Below are positions 1 through 8,505 of a stretch of 21,591 bases of DNA, piece after piece; positions within the stretch are counted from its first letter, which is position 1, and each line of letters begins with the position of its first letter. The position numbers were made by a program, and so were the translations under genes. Source of the DNA: Chitinophagaceae bacterium (lineage in GTDB: Bacteria > Bacteroidota > Bacteroidia > Chitinophagales > Chitinophagaceae). The stretch spans positions 1 to 21,591 of the forward strand of contig JADKJI010000065.1 of the NCBI GenBank assembly GCA_016721085.1, written 5' to 3'. Under the pieces are notes generated by a model, which did no database searches, was not told the DNA's origin, and worked only from the letters and a program-made list of their open reading frames with translations.

Positions 1-70
1 CTCTGCGGTTAAATGTATTTTGTATTAGCCTTGGGCCCTAGGCTTTAAGCCTTAGGCAAAGGCATCAAGC
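1..70. repeat. Truncated copy of the GC-hairpin/TAAGGC composite repeat
   Basis: The left edge carries the right half of the element that fills 6631-6748. Bases 1-66 match 6682-6746 closely, starting CTCTGCGGTTAAATGTATT, then a GTATT-GCCTT stretch, then TTAAGCCTTAGGCAAA and a GCAT-CAAGC end. The other hairpin arm lies outside the window. It stands directly after the stop codon of the minus-strand YkgJ-like gene, the same placement as the 6.7 kb copy relative to its own minus-strand gene. Confidence 0.8.
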
Positions 71-72
71 AT

Positions 73-584
73 TCAGCTTCCAGCCTCAATCTTCTCCCTC
101 ATCTTCTCCACCAGCTTATACGTAGCCGGACAATACTCCACATTCTGTTTGTACACATGCACCCAATCTTTGAATTTCTTCTTGGTATGATGGGGGAAGC
201 CGGAGCAGTCGGCAGGACGAACTTCATATATAGAGCAATAGTTATTCTCCAGGTTCCAAGAACTGACAGGGCTCAGTCTTATTCATCCAATCGCCACCAC
301 GGTCTTTTCTCAACCATTTCTTACGGAACCTTTACGGATTTCCATTTTAAGATGGGAAGAGATTTAAAGCTTTATATCAGCGGGAGTATAGGTAGGAGAC
401 ATTGTTTTGCAACAGTTGACGTAAGAAGGCCAATCTGTTTCTGCCAAACTCTCTTTATCTGTTGTTGCTGCTATCTTATCAAGACCTCTTGGTGGCTTTT
501 TCTCCAACTTGGTTAGAAACGCTTCCAATACGCTTTTGTTATGTCTTACTTTCTGACGGAAGGACCTTAGAATTAACCCTGCAT
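73..584 (-). pseudogene. YkgJ-family cysteine-cluster protein, frameshifted
   Basis: Read on the minus strand in several frames, this gives the usual Bacteroidota YkgJ-like protein of about 160 residues. The order is an N-terminal RSFRQKVRHNKSVLEAFLTK helix, a PPRGLDKIAA segment, NCCKTMSPTYTPADIK with the paired Cys, KWLRKDRGGDWMNKTEPCQF, then CSIYEVRPADCSGFPHHTKK and a C-terminal EYCPATYKLVEKMREKIE. The family carries a Cys-rich cluster thought to bind zinc or an Fe-S centre; its cellular role is not settled. At least three indels break it, including around the first Cys pair, where the expected CxxC reads as WPSY. I take the stop as TGA at 73-75 and the start near the ATG at 582-584; the start is uncertain because of an indel right after it. 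It is divergent from the recombinase. Consensus error is more likely than real decay. Confidence 0.72.
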
Positions 585-712
585 GATGTTAGGATTGGGA
601 AAGGGTGCTATATTTTTTTAGACTTGCAAATATGCCGAAAAGAAACGAAGTAAAAATAATAATTCATTGATGTAAATCGAAAATCAGCAATTTCACATGG
701 TAAATATACCGC

Positions 713-1633
713 ATGTAAGAACCGTATAAAAAAGGATTACACAAGGCTGGCTTCAATTGGAAAAATCCTATCCGACCATTCCGGTAGAGGCTTATATGCA
801 TGATATTGAAATGCTCACTGTTTTATACAAGACAATTCCATTCTTGTGAAATCCCTCCAAGTAGAAACAAAACACCTGCAGCATTTCATAAAATGGATTG
901 CAGAATTGGAGTATGGCTTGATACCTCCCGGGCAAGAATCATTTCCGGCATACGTTCGTTCTATAAATATTGCCTCATTGAACAAATAAGCAAAGAAGGA
1001 ACCACTACACTGCTTTTAGAAATTTCCCTAAGCTGAAAAGGAAACTTCCACCAGATGTACTTAGTTTTGAAGAAATCGAAAATATCATTTCGCAGATAGA
1101 TCTAAGTAAGCCTGAAGGAGGACAAACAAAACCATTTGGAAACCTTATAGCAGCGGACTGAGGGTAAGCGAATTAGTAAACCTCAAGATTTCCCAACTAT
1201 ACACCGACGTTTGGATTCATTCGTGTAATTGGTAAAGGCGACAAGGAAGAAGACTTGTACCCATTGGTCAGTCGGCTGTAAAATACATCAACATCTATCG
1301 AAATAATATCAGAGTACATGTACTGGCACCAGCCCGGACAGGGACACATTATTCCTGAGCAAAGAAGGTACCGGATATCAGGGTGATGATATTCCTGTTG
1401 TTAGAAGACAACCTGTAAGAAAAGCAGGCACATCAAGAAAACAATCTCACCCATAGCTTCAGACGCGTTCATTCGCCACACATTTGATTGAAGGAGGCTG
1501 ATTTGAGAGCTGTACAAGAAGTACAAGGACATGCCAGTATAATAACTACCGAAATATATACCCATCTCGACAGGAATTCCTAAGAAAAACTTTGGAAACT
1601 TACCATCCAGCCTTCAATAAATGGAAAATTTAA
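713..1633 (+). pseudogene. xerD: XerD-type site-specific tyrosine recombinase, frameshifted
   Basis: Stitching the frames gives a typical tyrosine recombinase of about 300 residues. The N-terminal SAM-like DNA-binding domain is visible (AYMHDIEMLT; ARIISGIRSFYKYCLIEQIS). The catalytic domain follows: LPDVLSFEEIENIISQID-like, the first active Arg in SGLRVSELVNLKIS (about 1150-1185), IGKGDKE, then the HxxR box (HSFRRSFATHLIEGG, about 1450-1500) and GHASIITTEIYTHLD, with the Tyr nucleophile codon at 1557-1559. It ends NKWKI at the TAA, 1631-1633. In bacteria XerC/XerD resolve chromosome dimers at dif; this looks like the housekeeping protein rather than a phage or transposon integrase, since no mobile element surrounds it. 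About ten indels break the frame, several in homopolymers (for example a missing A in GACAAGGAAGAAGA). XerC-type or another chromosomal Xer paralogue is the alternative. Confidence 0.85.
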
Positions 1634-1792
1634 TAACTATCAGCTATTTATGTAGTATCAAAACATAAATACCTAAGTACTTCCCCTAAAATAGTCAGAC
1701 AGTTTCCCTAAATCAAAGATGTTATAAAAAGCGGCGTTATACAGGGATTTGTTGGTGTTGGAGACTCAACAATATCCAATGAAAAGGCGGCT

Positions 1793-4700
1793 ATGACCCT
1801 GTTTAAACACTTGCTTATACATAATTGCTTCAATAAATCCTGTGTGGGACTCTCACCGCGCTGCTTTTAACTTTTTAAGCATAACCAGTTCCCAGGCTCA
1901 AATGAAAACCTGGAATTCGAACATCTTTGATATCAATAAAGGTCTTTCACAAAATAATGTAATCTGTATTTCAAGATACCAGAGAGTTCATGGTTTGGAA
2001 CTAATTCCTTATGGATAGGAACGGAAGATGCTGGAGTTTTCATAATGGACAGAAAGGACAAAACATTTATGAAACTGAATTTCCCTTCTGGCCTGATTAC
2101 TTATAAAAATAATCAGGCGATTCAATCGATACGAATGGATCATGATGGAAATACGTGGATAGGTATGTACGGTGCCGGCCTGTATTTCTATGACCATAAT
2201 AAAGGAAGTTTCACTCCCTATCTGCATAATGATAACGACCCTGGTTCAATAAGTAGCGACAAAATTTATTATGTTTTTTGAAGACTTCAAAAAACAAATC
2301 TGGAGTAGGTACAGATGGTCGGGGGATTAAACTTATTCGATCCAAAACAAAAACCTTCAGCCACTTCAAACATGACCCTTAAATAACAAAGCCTTTCACG
2401 ATGCTGTTTATAGTCTGGGGCAAGATAGTGAAGGGTATCTATGGGTAGCAACAGAAAATGGCGGATTAAGTGTCCAACATTACAACCTATAAATTCCAAC
2501 AATACATCCATGATGATCTTGACAAATCAACTTTAAGCAACAATTCCATTTACACTGCTTACAGAGATAATAAAGGAAATATGTGGCTCGGAACCTACGC
2601 CGGAGGAGTTGATGTATTCCATAAAGATTCTAACAAATCAACCACTTTAAACATAACTCATCTGAAAATAGTATCAGCCAGAATAATGTTTCCTGTTTTG
2701 AAGAAAACCCAGATAAAACAATTTGGATAGGTACAGATGGAGGTGGATTAAATCTTTTCGACCCTGCAACAAACTCATTTAAACATTACATACACGAAAG
2801 AACCAACCCAAACAGTATAAGCAGTGATTATGTATTAAGTATGTCGTACAAAAAGCTTGGACTTATCTGGATTGGTACATGGGGAGGTGGCATTTCAGTG
2901 TTAGATCCAATAAAAAATAAGTTTAGCTTTTACAGACAAGACCCAAAGAATCCGGGAAGTCTTGGTAGTAATAATGTCTGGAAAATAATCGAAGACGAAG
3001 ATGGCAATATTTGGATAGGTACGCATAGTGGTGGATTAAACCTTTTTCATGCAGATACAAAAACTTTTGAACATTTTGAATACGATGAAAACAATCCTAA
3101 TTCTATAGGAAGCAATATCGTCATGTAATATTGGAAGACCCGTTACACAGGATATGGATTGGCACTGAAAGCGGTGGCCTGAATTTATTCAACAAATACA
3201 CGAAATCATTCACACGCTTCACACATAAGGCCAAGGAAAACAGCATTAGCAATAATAATGTTTCGGGATTATACTACGACAAATCAGGTGTTTTGTGGAT
3301 TGGGACAATGTCTGGACTGAATAGCCTGGATACACGTACATTGAAGTTCTCCAACTATACAATAAAAGATGGATTACCAAATAATGCTATATATGGAATT
3401 GTTGAAGACGAAAACGAACAGTTATGGATTAGTACGAATAGAGGTTTATCGAAAATGCACTTAAAGGATCATAGTTTTACGAATTATGATGTAAGTGATG
3501 GATTGCAATCTTATGAATTCAAGGATCAGTCTTACTTCAAAAGCAGTACTGGCGATCTTTATTTTGGAGGTATAGAAGGCTTTAATGTTTTCAAACCTGA
3601 AAACATCAAAGAAGATAATTTCCAGCCACCACTTGTATTTACAAGTTTTCAGGTATTTAATAAGGAGGTTCAAGTAAGTTCTGATTCTTCCGCCCCTACT
3701 CTACTTTCACAGACAATACAGAAACAAAATACCTTAAAATTCCATATAGTAATTCTGTGATCTCATTTGAATTTGCTTCACTGAATTATACTACTAACCA
3801 AAAGAAACACTACAGGTATAAGTTGATAGGCTTTGATAATGCCTGGAATGATATTGGACAGGAGAATAAGGCCACCTATACAAAACTGGACCCAGGCAAC
3901 TACACTTTGAAGTGCAGGGAGTTGATAATGCCGGCAACTGGCAGACACAGGTTGCCAGATTAGAAATAGAGATAATTGCCTCCATTCTGGTTAACATGGT
4001 GGTTCAAATTTTTAATTGCTATAACTATTGCCGGAGTATTATTGCTACTACTGGTATAAGTCAAGGAAAATAAAACAACAAAAGGAATTCCTTGAACATC
4101 AGGTAAGTGAAAGAACAGAAGCGTTGGCTCTTGCCATAGAAGATGAAAAGAAATCGCGTGAAGCAGCAGAACATGCAAACAAAGCAAAAAGTATTTTCCT
4201 GGCTACCATGAGTCATGAAATAAGAACACCCATGAATGGCATCATCGGTATGTCATCCTTATTAGCTCAAACAAATCTTTCAGACGAACAGAAGAAATAC
4301 ACTGAAACCATACAGTATTGTGGAGACACTTTATTGACTGTTATAAATGACATCCTTGACTTCTCAAAAATCGAATCTGGTAATCTGGAATTGGAGAAGA
4401 CAAGTTTCAATCTTCGTCATACAGTAGAAGAAGTGCTTGATATATTTGGAACAAAGGCCGCTGAATCTGGCATAGACCTTATCTACCATACCGACCCTTC
4501 ATTACCTGAGAATATAGAAGGGGATATGAATAGACTGCGACAAGTATTGATAAATCTTGTTAGCAATGCTATGAAGTTCACTCTTCAGGGGGAAGTATAT
4601 ATCAAAATCTATCCTTTACAACTTTCCAACGACGAACTTATTAATGTTTGCTTCGAAGTACGCGATACAGGTATTGGCATACAGGCTGAAAAACTTGACA

Positions 4701-5705
4701 GATTGTTTAAAGCTTTCTCACAAGTCGACTCCTCCACTACAAGAAAATTCGGCGGCACCGGCCTTGGCCTGGTTATCAGCGAAAAATTAGTGCGCCTCAT
4801 GGGTGGCAATATCAAAGTTATTAGCGAATATGGCAAGGGATCCGTCTTCTCCTTTACACTACCTGTTAAGCCGGGTATTAATTCTATCAATGAATTTGAA
4901 AACGCTTCTATTGGCGATCTGGCAGGGAAGAAAATACTGATAGTAGACGATAATGAAACCAACAGAACCATACTCAAAGTGCAGATGGAGTATTGGAAAA
5001 TGGTGCCTGTAACCGTCAGTTCTGGTATCGAAGCTTTGGCTTTATTTGAATCAGGTGAAAAATACGACCTGCTGGTTACGGATATGCATATGCCGGGTAT
5101 CGATGGATTGTCTTTAACAAAAATTATCCGGAATAAGAATATCCCGATGCCTGTTATGCTTCTTAGCTCAATAGGCAACGACCTTGATAAAGAGCAGTCG
5201 CAACTATTCAACTCTGTTCTCACCAAACCAGTAAAACAACAAGTTCTGATAACCCATATTCTTAAACTGTTCCGTAAAGATCCTGAAAGAGTAAAGGCCA
5301 CTGATACCAAACCAAAAAAGCAGTTCAACAAATCTGGCAAGTACATTTCCTCTTAAGATAATGATAGTTGAAGACAATCCTATCAATCAGCAATTAGCCC
5401 TGATAGTATTGAATAAGATGGGATACAGTGCCGACCTCGCCGAAAACGGTCTCGAAGCTCTTCAGAAACTACACGAGAACAAGTACGAACTCCTGTTGAT
5501 GTATATACAAATGCCTGAAATGGATGGATTGGAAGCAACAAGGTCTATCCGTAAAAACGATAGCTGGCAACCAGTAATAGTTGCCATGACCGCTAACGCC
5601 ATGGAAGGTGATAAAGAAGAATGTCTGAAAGCAGGTATGGATGATTATTTAAGCAAGCCGGTGAAACCGGAGGAGATAGAAGCGCTTCTTAGGAAGTGGG
5701 AGTAA
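1793..5705 (+). CDS. Hybrid sensor histidine kinase: propeller, Y_Y_Y, HisKA, HATPase, two REC domains (frameshifted)
   Basis: One protein of about 1300 residues split by roughly eight indels. The periplasmic part has about a dozen two-component-regulator propeller blades (repeated WIGT-x-GGGL motifs, about 1990-3480), then a Y_Y_Y domain (about 3600-3960, SFEFASLNYTTNQKKHYRYK). A membrane helix (about 3985-4060) and a coiled-coil linker (QQKEFLEHQVSERTEAL) lead to HisKA with MSHEIRTPMNG, phospho-His codon at 4214-4216. HATPase_c shows the N box LRQVLINLVSNAMKFT, DTGIGI and GGTGLGL. REC1 has KILIVDDNE and acceptor Asp at 5081-5083; a frameshift near 5345 separates REC2 (MIVEDNPINQQ to LLRKWE). 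In REC2 the expected acceptor Asp reads Tyr (TAT, 5502-5504). It resembles the Bacteroides HTCS family but has no C-terminal AraC domain, so output must go through another protein. HTCS-like sensors usually sense saccharides; the ligand here is unknown. The start ATG at 1793 is tentative, since the signal-peptide region also contains an indel. Confidence 0.92.
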
Positions 5706-5729
5706 GAAGTTGGTGGCGCACAATGTCTG

Positions 5730-5800
5730 AAGTCAAATTAAAAAGTCAAAAGTTAAAAGTCAAAAAAGTTGAAAGTAGTAAGTTTTAAGTGATAAGTATT
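5730..5800. repeat. AT-rich AGTCAAA/AGTTAAA short-word repeat between convergent genes
   Basis: The spacer between the kinase and the convergent creatininase gene is a run of degenerate 8-11 base words: AAAAAGTCAAAAGTTAAAAG, then AGTCAAAAAAGTTGAAAG, then AAGTTTTAAGTGATAAGT. It carries no ORF. It belongs by style to the other short-word repeats of this window. Its position after two converging stop codons suggests a 3' UTR or terminator-linked role, which is inference. Confidence 0.6.
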
Positions 5801-6512
5801 AAGTTTTCGGTTTTATGAGTTCCTGCAATAGAAGCAAAGCTTTTTCAAAAGATTCTCTCCCTTTTTCTTCTGTGGCGCTAAAAGGGTGTTCGCCGTTTAC
5901 TCCTACTAATGGGGAATCTACTCCTTGTTGAAATACAGATAGGTCTTCCAGATCGGGTCTTACATATTTTGTTATTGATGTTTCATTTAATGCGGCATGA
6001 TCGTTCATATAACCCCATCTTTCCTTTAACTCATCCCCTATTCCAATCAGTCGCAAACCGAATTGCTTTTCATATTGAGGAATCATTTCGTTCCAGGTTC
6101 TTCTGGAAGGACCATGTCCATCGGCGAATACGGTGGTGAAACCGGCGCGCTTCAATTGTTCTAAGGTTACTGCCAATAATTGTTTGAAGAAATCATACGA
6201 TACCCAATAACAACTTCCAGGCAATTGCTGATTAGGACTGGTGGACTTAGCATAATCCATTCCTATAAGATAGGTGCCATCTTCATTATCCTGTCTTCTA
6301 TCCGGCCCCAGAAATAATGGTGGCATAACAATACCACCGAATCTTTTCGCCGCTTCAATCATCAATGCTTCGCTCTGAATGGAGTCTGCACCCAATGGCA
6401 AATGCTCTCCATGCCATTCCAATGTACCTAATGGTAGATAGGCAATGGGGTATTGTTTCAATCTTTGTTTGAAGGTGGAAGGGAGGAGGTCGGTATATTT
6501 TACTGTAGGCAT
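5799..6512 (-). CDS. Creatininase-family metal-dependent amidohydrolase
   Basis: An intact 237-residue ORF of normal family length. The first metal-site motif is clear: LPLGTLEWHGEHLPLGAD, with Glu32, His34 and Asp43 as expected ligands. DGHGPS (His133) stands where most members have NGHGGN. DHAALNETS (His172, Glu177) replaces the common HAGE-x-ETS box, so the Glu normally in the fourth position is Leu and the family's second metal site may be altered. Relatives hydrolyse creatinine and other cyclic or small amides, or process peptides (MftE); the substrate cannot be read here. There is no signal peptide, so it is likely cytoplasmic. It converges on the kinase gene and sits downstream of the 6.5-6.7 kb repeat, which probably isolates it from the next minus-strand gene. 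It is one of the few genes here without an indel. Confidence 0.93.
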   Translation of the reverse strand: MPTVKYTDLLPSTFKQRLKQYPIAYLPLGTLEWHGEHLPLGADSIQSEALMIEAAKRFGGIVMPPLFLGPDRRQDNEDGTYLIGMDYAKSTSPNQQLPGSCYWVSYDFFKQLLAVTLEQLKRAGFTTVFADGHGPSRRTWNEMIPQYEKQFGLRLIGIGDELKERWGYMNDHAALNETSITKYVRPDLEDLSVFQQGVDSPLVGVNGEHPFSATEEKGRESFEKALLLLQELIKPKT

Positions 6513-6513
6513 G

Positions 6514-6748
6514 ATGCTTTTTAAGCCTAAAGCTTAAGGCCTAGGGCCTAAGGCTTAGTTTTGAGAACAAACGGAAATCAGGCTTCGTATTTAGAGCAAT
6601 TTAAGAATATACTGCATTATGCAAAAACAATTAACCGCAGAGACGCGGAGACGCAGGGGCGTTCCCTCTGCGTCTCCTCGTCTCTGCGGTTAAATGTATT
6701 CTGTATTGGCCTTCGGCTTTAGGCCTTAAGCCTTAGGCAAAAAAAGCA
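6514..6748. repeat. Composite inverted-repeat element with TAAGGC arms
   Basis: The whole spacer between two minus-strand genes is one element. The left arm (6516-6556) reads GCTTTTTAAGCCTAAAGC then TTAAGGCCTAGGGCCTAAGG. The right arm (about 6703-6747), reverse-complemented, begins TGCTTTTTTTGCCTAAGG and continues with TTAAGGCCTAAAGCC. The arms enclose an AT-rich middle and the GC-rich palindrome at 6631-6693. The element starts right after a start codon on one side and right after a stop codon on the other. The partial copy at 1-70 is its close relative. No transposase ORF is present. Confidence 0.75.
6631..6693. terminator. GC-rich palindrome, possible terminator and dispersed repeat
   Basis: The left arm TTAACCGCAGAGACGCGGAG plus ACGCAGGGG pairs with the right arm CCCTCTGCGTCTCCTCGTCT plus CTGCGGTTAA around a loop of about 5 bases, with only two mismatched positions. 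A stem of nearly 30 bp would be very stable. It lies about 55-115 bases past the stop of the T9SS-domain gene. It recurs at 10.9 kb, and half of it lies at the window's left edge, so it is a repeat family and not simply a local terminator. Confidence 0.7.
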
Positions 6749-7813
6749 TCAAGCCCCCAACACGAGCTTCCCATTAAACACCTTCCCCCCCCTCTTTCCC
6801 ATCACCCTCACCCAATAAACCCCCTTACTCCAATGCGAACCGGTGGCTACTTGTATATTTTGAGAGAGATAGTTCATCTGAATTTGCTCACGATGGAGAA
6901 CATGTCCCTGAGTATCCAATATCTCCATTGTATAACCTCCGGTTTGCTTTACTGATATAGCAACATCAATCACACTTCCCGGAGCAGCAGGGTTCGGATA
7001 CATTTTCACTTCCTTCTTCTTTGCGAACTCTGGAGTCAGGTCAGTAACCTTTCGTTGCGTTTTTTCTGTTACGGTTACTTTATGATACACCGCCACTATA
7101 CCCATTGTAATGCTTCGATGGTCGGCATCTGCAATCCCTTTCACTACCAATGTATCTAAAACATCAGATTGTCTTTCCAGATAAAAGCTGATAAGTCCAG
7201 AAGTGTCTTTTTGATCCTATAATCGTGCGACTTATAACCCAAGGAAGAAACAGTAACTGTATATGAATTTACAGACCCTTCAAACTTCAATTGGAATTGT
7301 CCTTTATCATCAGCTGCCACCCCATTCCATCCATCACCCACTTGAATAGAAGCGCCAACAATAGGCTGCATGGTTACAGCATCAAGTACCACTCCATTTA
7401 CAATATGATCCTCATTATATGATGTCGCCATCATTTTACCCAGGGTTTGTCTTTCATTAAGCTTTTCCTGAATCCCCTTCTTTAGCAATCGGTGCTTTTG
7501 AACCAGGCACCTGCGCTTGTGCAACGCCTGCAGAAAGTACAGAAGCCATAAGAAGATTCATTGCATAGGGAACCGTATTTCGCTTACCAGTATCGGGCTG
7601 CAGGTTACGGCTTAATTGGTCAGTATAAAAACGGCCACATACTTTCGATCCCTTTTCTGCGAGGTATTTTATTATCTCATTATCGCTCATCTGAGAAAAA
7701 TCGGTTACTGTTGTCTGGCAGGACTGGCAAAAGCGTCCTTGCTCAGCAGCTGTCATTTCGTTCCAGTTTTCGTGGCAAGGCTCATTTACTAGCAATTGAA
7801 TCTTATGTGACAT
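6749..7813 (-). CDS. Cys-cluster N-domain, carboxypeptidase-like regulatory domain and T9SS sorting domain protein (frameshifted)
   Basis: Three frames join into about 350 residues. The N-terminal domain (1-75) has the pattern EPCHENWNEMT, GRFCQSC, VTDFSQMSDNEI and KVCGRF, with Cys13-His14, Cys29, Cys32 and Cys59, a likely metal-binding cluster common in Chitinophagaceae. A hydrophobic segment follows (about 82-101, AMNLLMASVLSAGVAQAQ), resembling a signal peptide but internal. After a frameshift near 7470 comes a CarboxypepD-reg-like beta-sandwich (VNGVVLDAVTMQPIVGASIQ). After another near 7150 comes a C-terminal domain of T9SS type A kind (MYPNPAAPGSVIDV, then MEILDTQGHVL, GVYWVRV, VFNGKLVL). 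It is divergent from the sigma factor with a gap of 92 bp. A link to that sigma factor as surface sensor or regulator is my inference. The start ATG at 7811-7813 fits the conserved N-domain. Confidence 0.82.
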
Positions 7814-7905
7814 GGTAGTTGTTTTTTAATGGATGCAGGCTTTTAGGGCATTACATAGCTCATCAAAAAATATTTTACTATCTTGTTTCTGGATTATCCT
7901 AAAAC

Positions 7906-8472
7906 TTGGCGTTTCTTAAAAACATATCACAATCAACCCTCTCCGACAAGGAGCTTGTACTCAAATACAAGCAAACGGGTGATATGGCCATATTAGGCGA
8001 GCTTTACCAGCGTTATATGGACCTTATATTCGGCGTCTGCCTCAAATACCTCAAAGAGCCTGAAACCGCCCGGGATGCCGTAATGCAGGTTTTTGAAGAA
8101 CTGGTGGAAAAGCTAAAAAGCACGACGTCGACAACTTCAGGAGCTGGTGCCATACAGTGGCTAAGAATCACTGTCTTATGCAGCTCCGCACCCCCAGAAA
8201 CCTGAAAACCACAGAATTTAAGGCAGATATTATGCAATCTGAAGAAGATACGCATCTGAATGGCGTAATGAGTCGTGAAGCCAACCTGCAGAAGATGGAA
8301 GATTGCCTGCAGACATTGTCGCCCGACCAGAAAATTACCGTAGAAATGTTTTATTTACAGAATAAATGTTACAAGGAAATAACCGAGGGCCACCGGAATA
8401 GAATGGAATAAGGTAAGAAGCCATATCCAGAACGGAAGACGAAACCTGAAGATATGTATGGAAAAAAAATGA
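7906..8472 (+). CDS. Sigma-70 family (ECF-like) RNA polymerase sigma factor, frameshifted
   Basis: Corrected, this is about 190 residues. Region 2 is ELVLKYKQTGDMAILGELYQ, LIFGVCLKYLKEPETARDAV, MQVFEELVEKL, then after one indel RSWCHTVAKNHCLMQLR. Region 4 is CLQTLSPDQKITVEMFYLQN, CYKEIT, then after a second indel GIEWNKVRSHIQNGRRNLKI. Both breaks are homopolymer changes: one A short in CTAAAAAGC (about 8115) and one G extra in GAGGGCC (about 8392). The likely start is TTG at 7906; no in-frame ATG precedes region 2. Literally read, it stops at TGA 8470-8472 in an A8 run. With one A fewer it would continue to TGA 8507-8509 and overlap the next gene's ATG as ATGA, which I find more natural. It would direct transcription under control of the following anti-sigma-like protein. 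Confidence 0.88.
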
Positions 8473-8505
8473 AGAGGCCACTGTAATTCCAATAACAAAA
8501 ACATC

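Noticed and set aside
157..653. Two plus-strand open frames at the left edge
   Set aside because: They are shadows of the YkgJ-like gene on the minus strand, which has recognisable family motifs.
713..1633. Integrase of a genomic island or transposon
   Set aside because: The sequence is XerD-like, no tRNA or att-like direct repeat was seen next to it, and no other mobile-element gene is nearby.
4609..5346. 245-residue open frame antisense to the kinase
   Set aside because: It lies wholly opposite the HATPase and REC1 coding region, whose family motifs are unmistakable; the antisense peptide has no domain-like pattern.
5361..5705. Separate single-domain response regulator
   Set aside because: The frame TFPLKIMIVEDN runs continuously back over its ATG and meets the kinase frame through one indel near 5345, so it is the second REC of the same protein.
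7814..7905. Bacteroidota -33 TTTG / -7 TAnnTTTG promoter pair for the divergent genes
   Set aside because: Only partial matches were seen on either strand and none at the right spacing, so no promoter is called.
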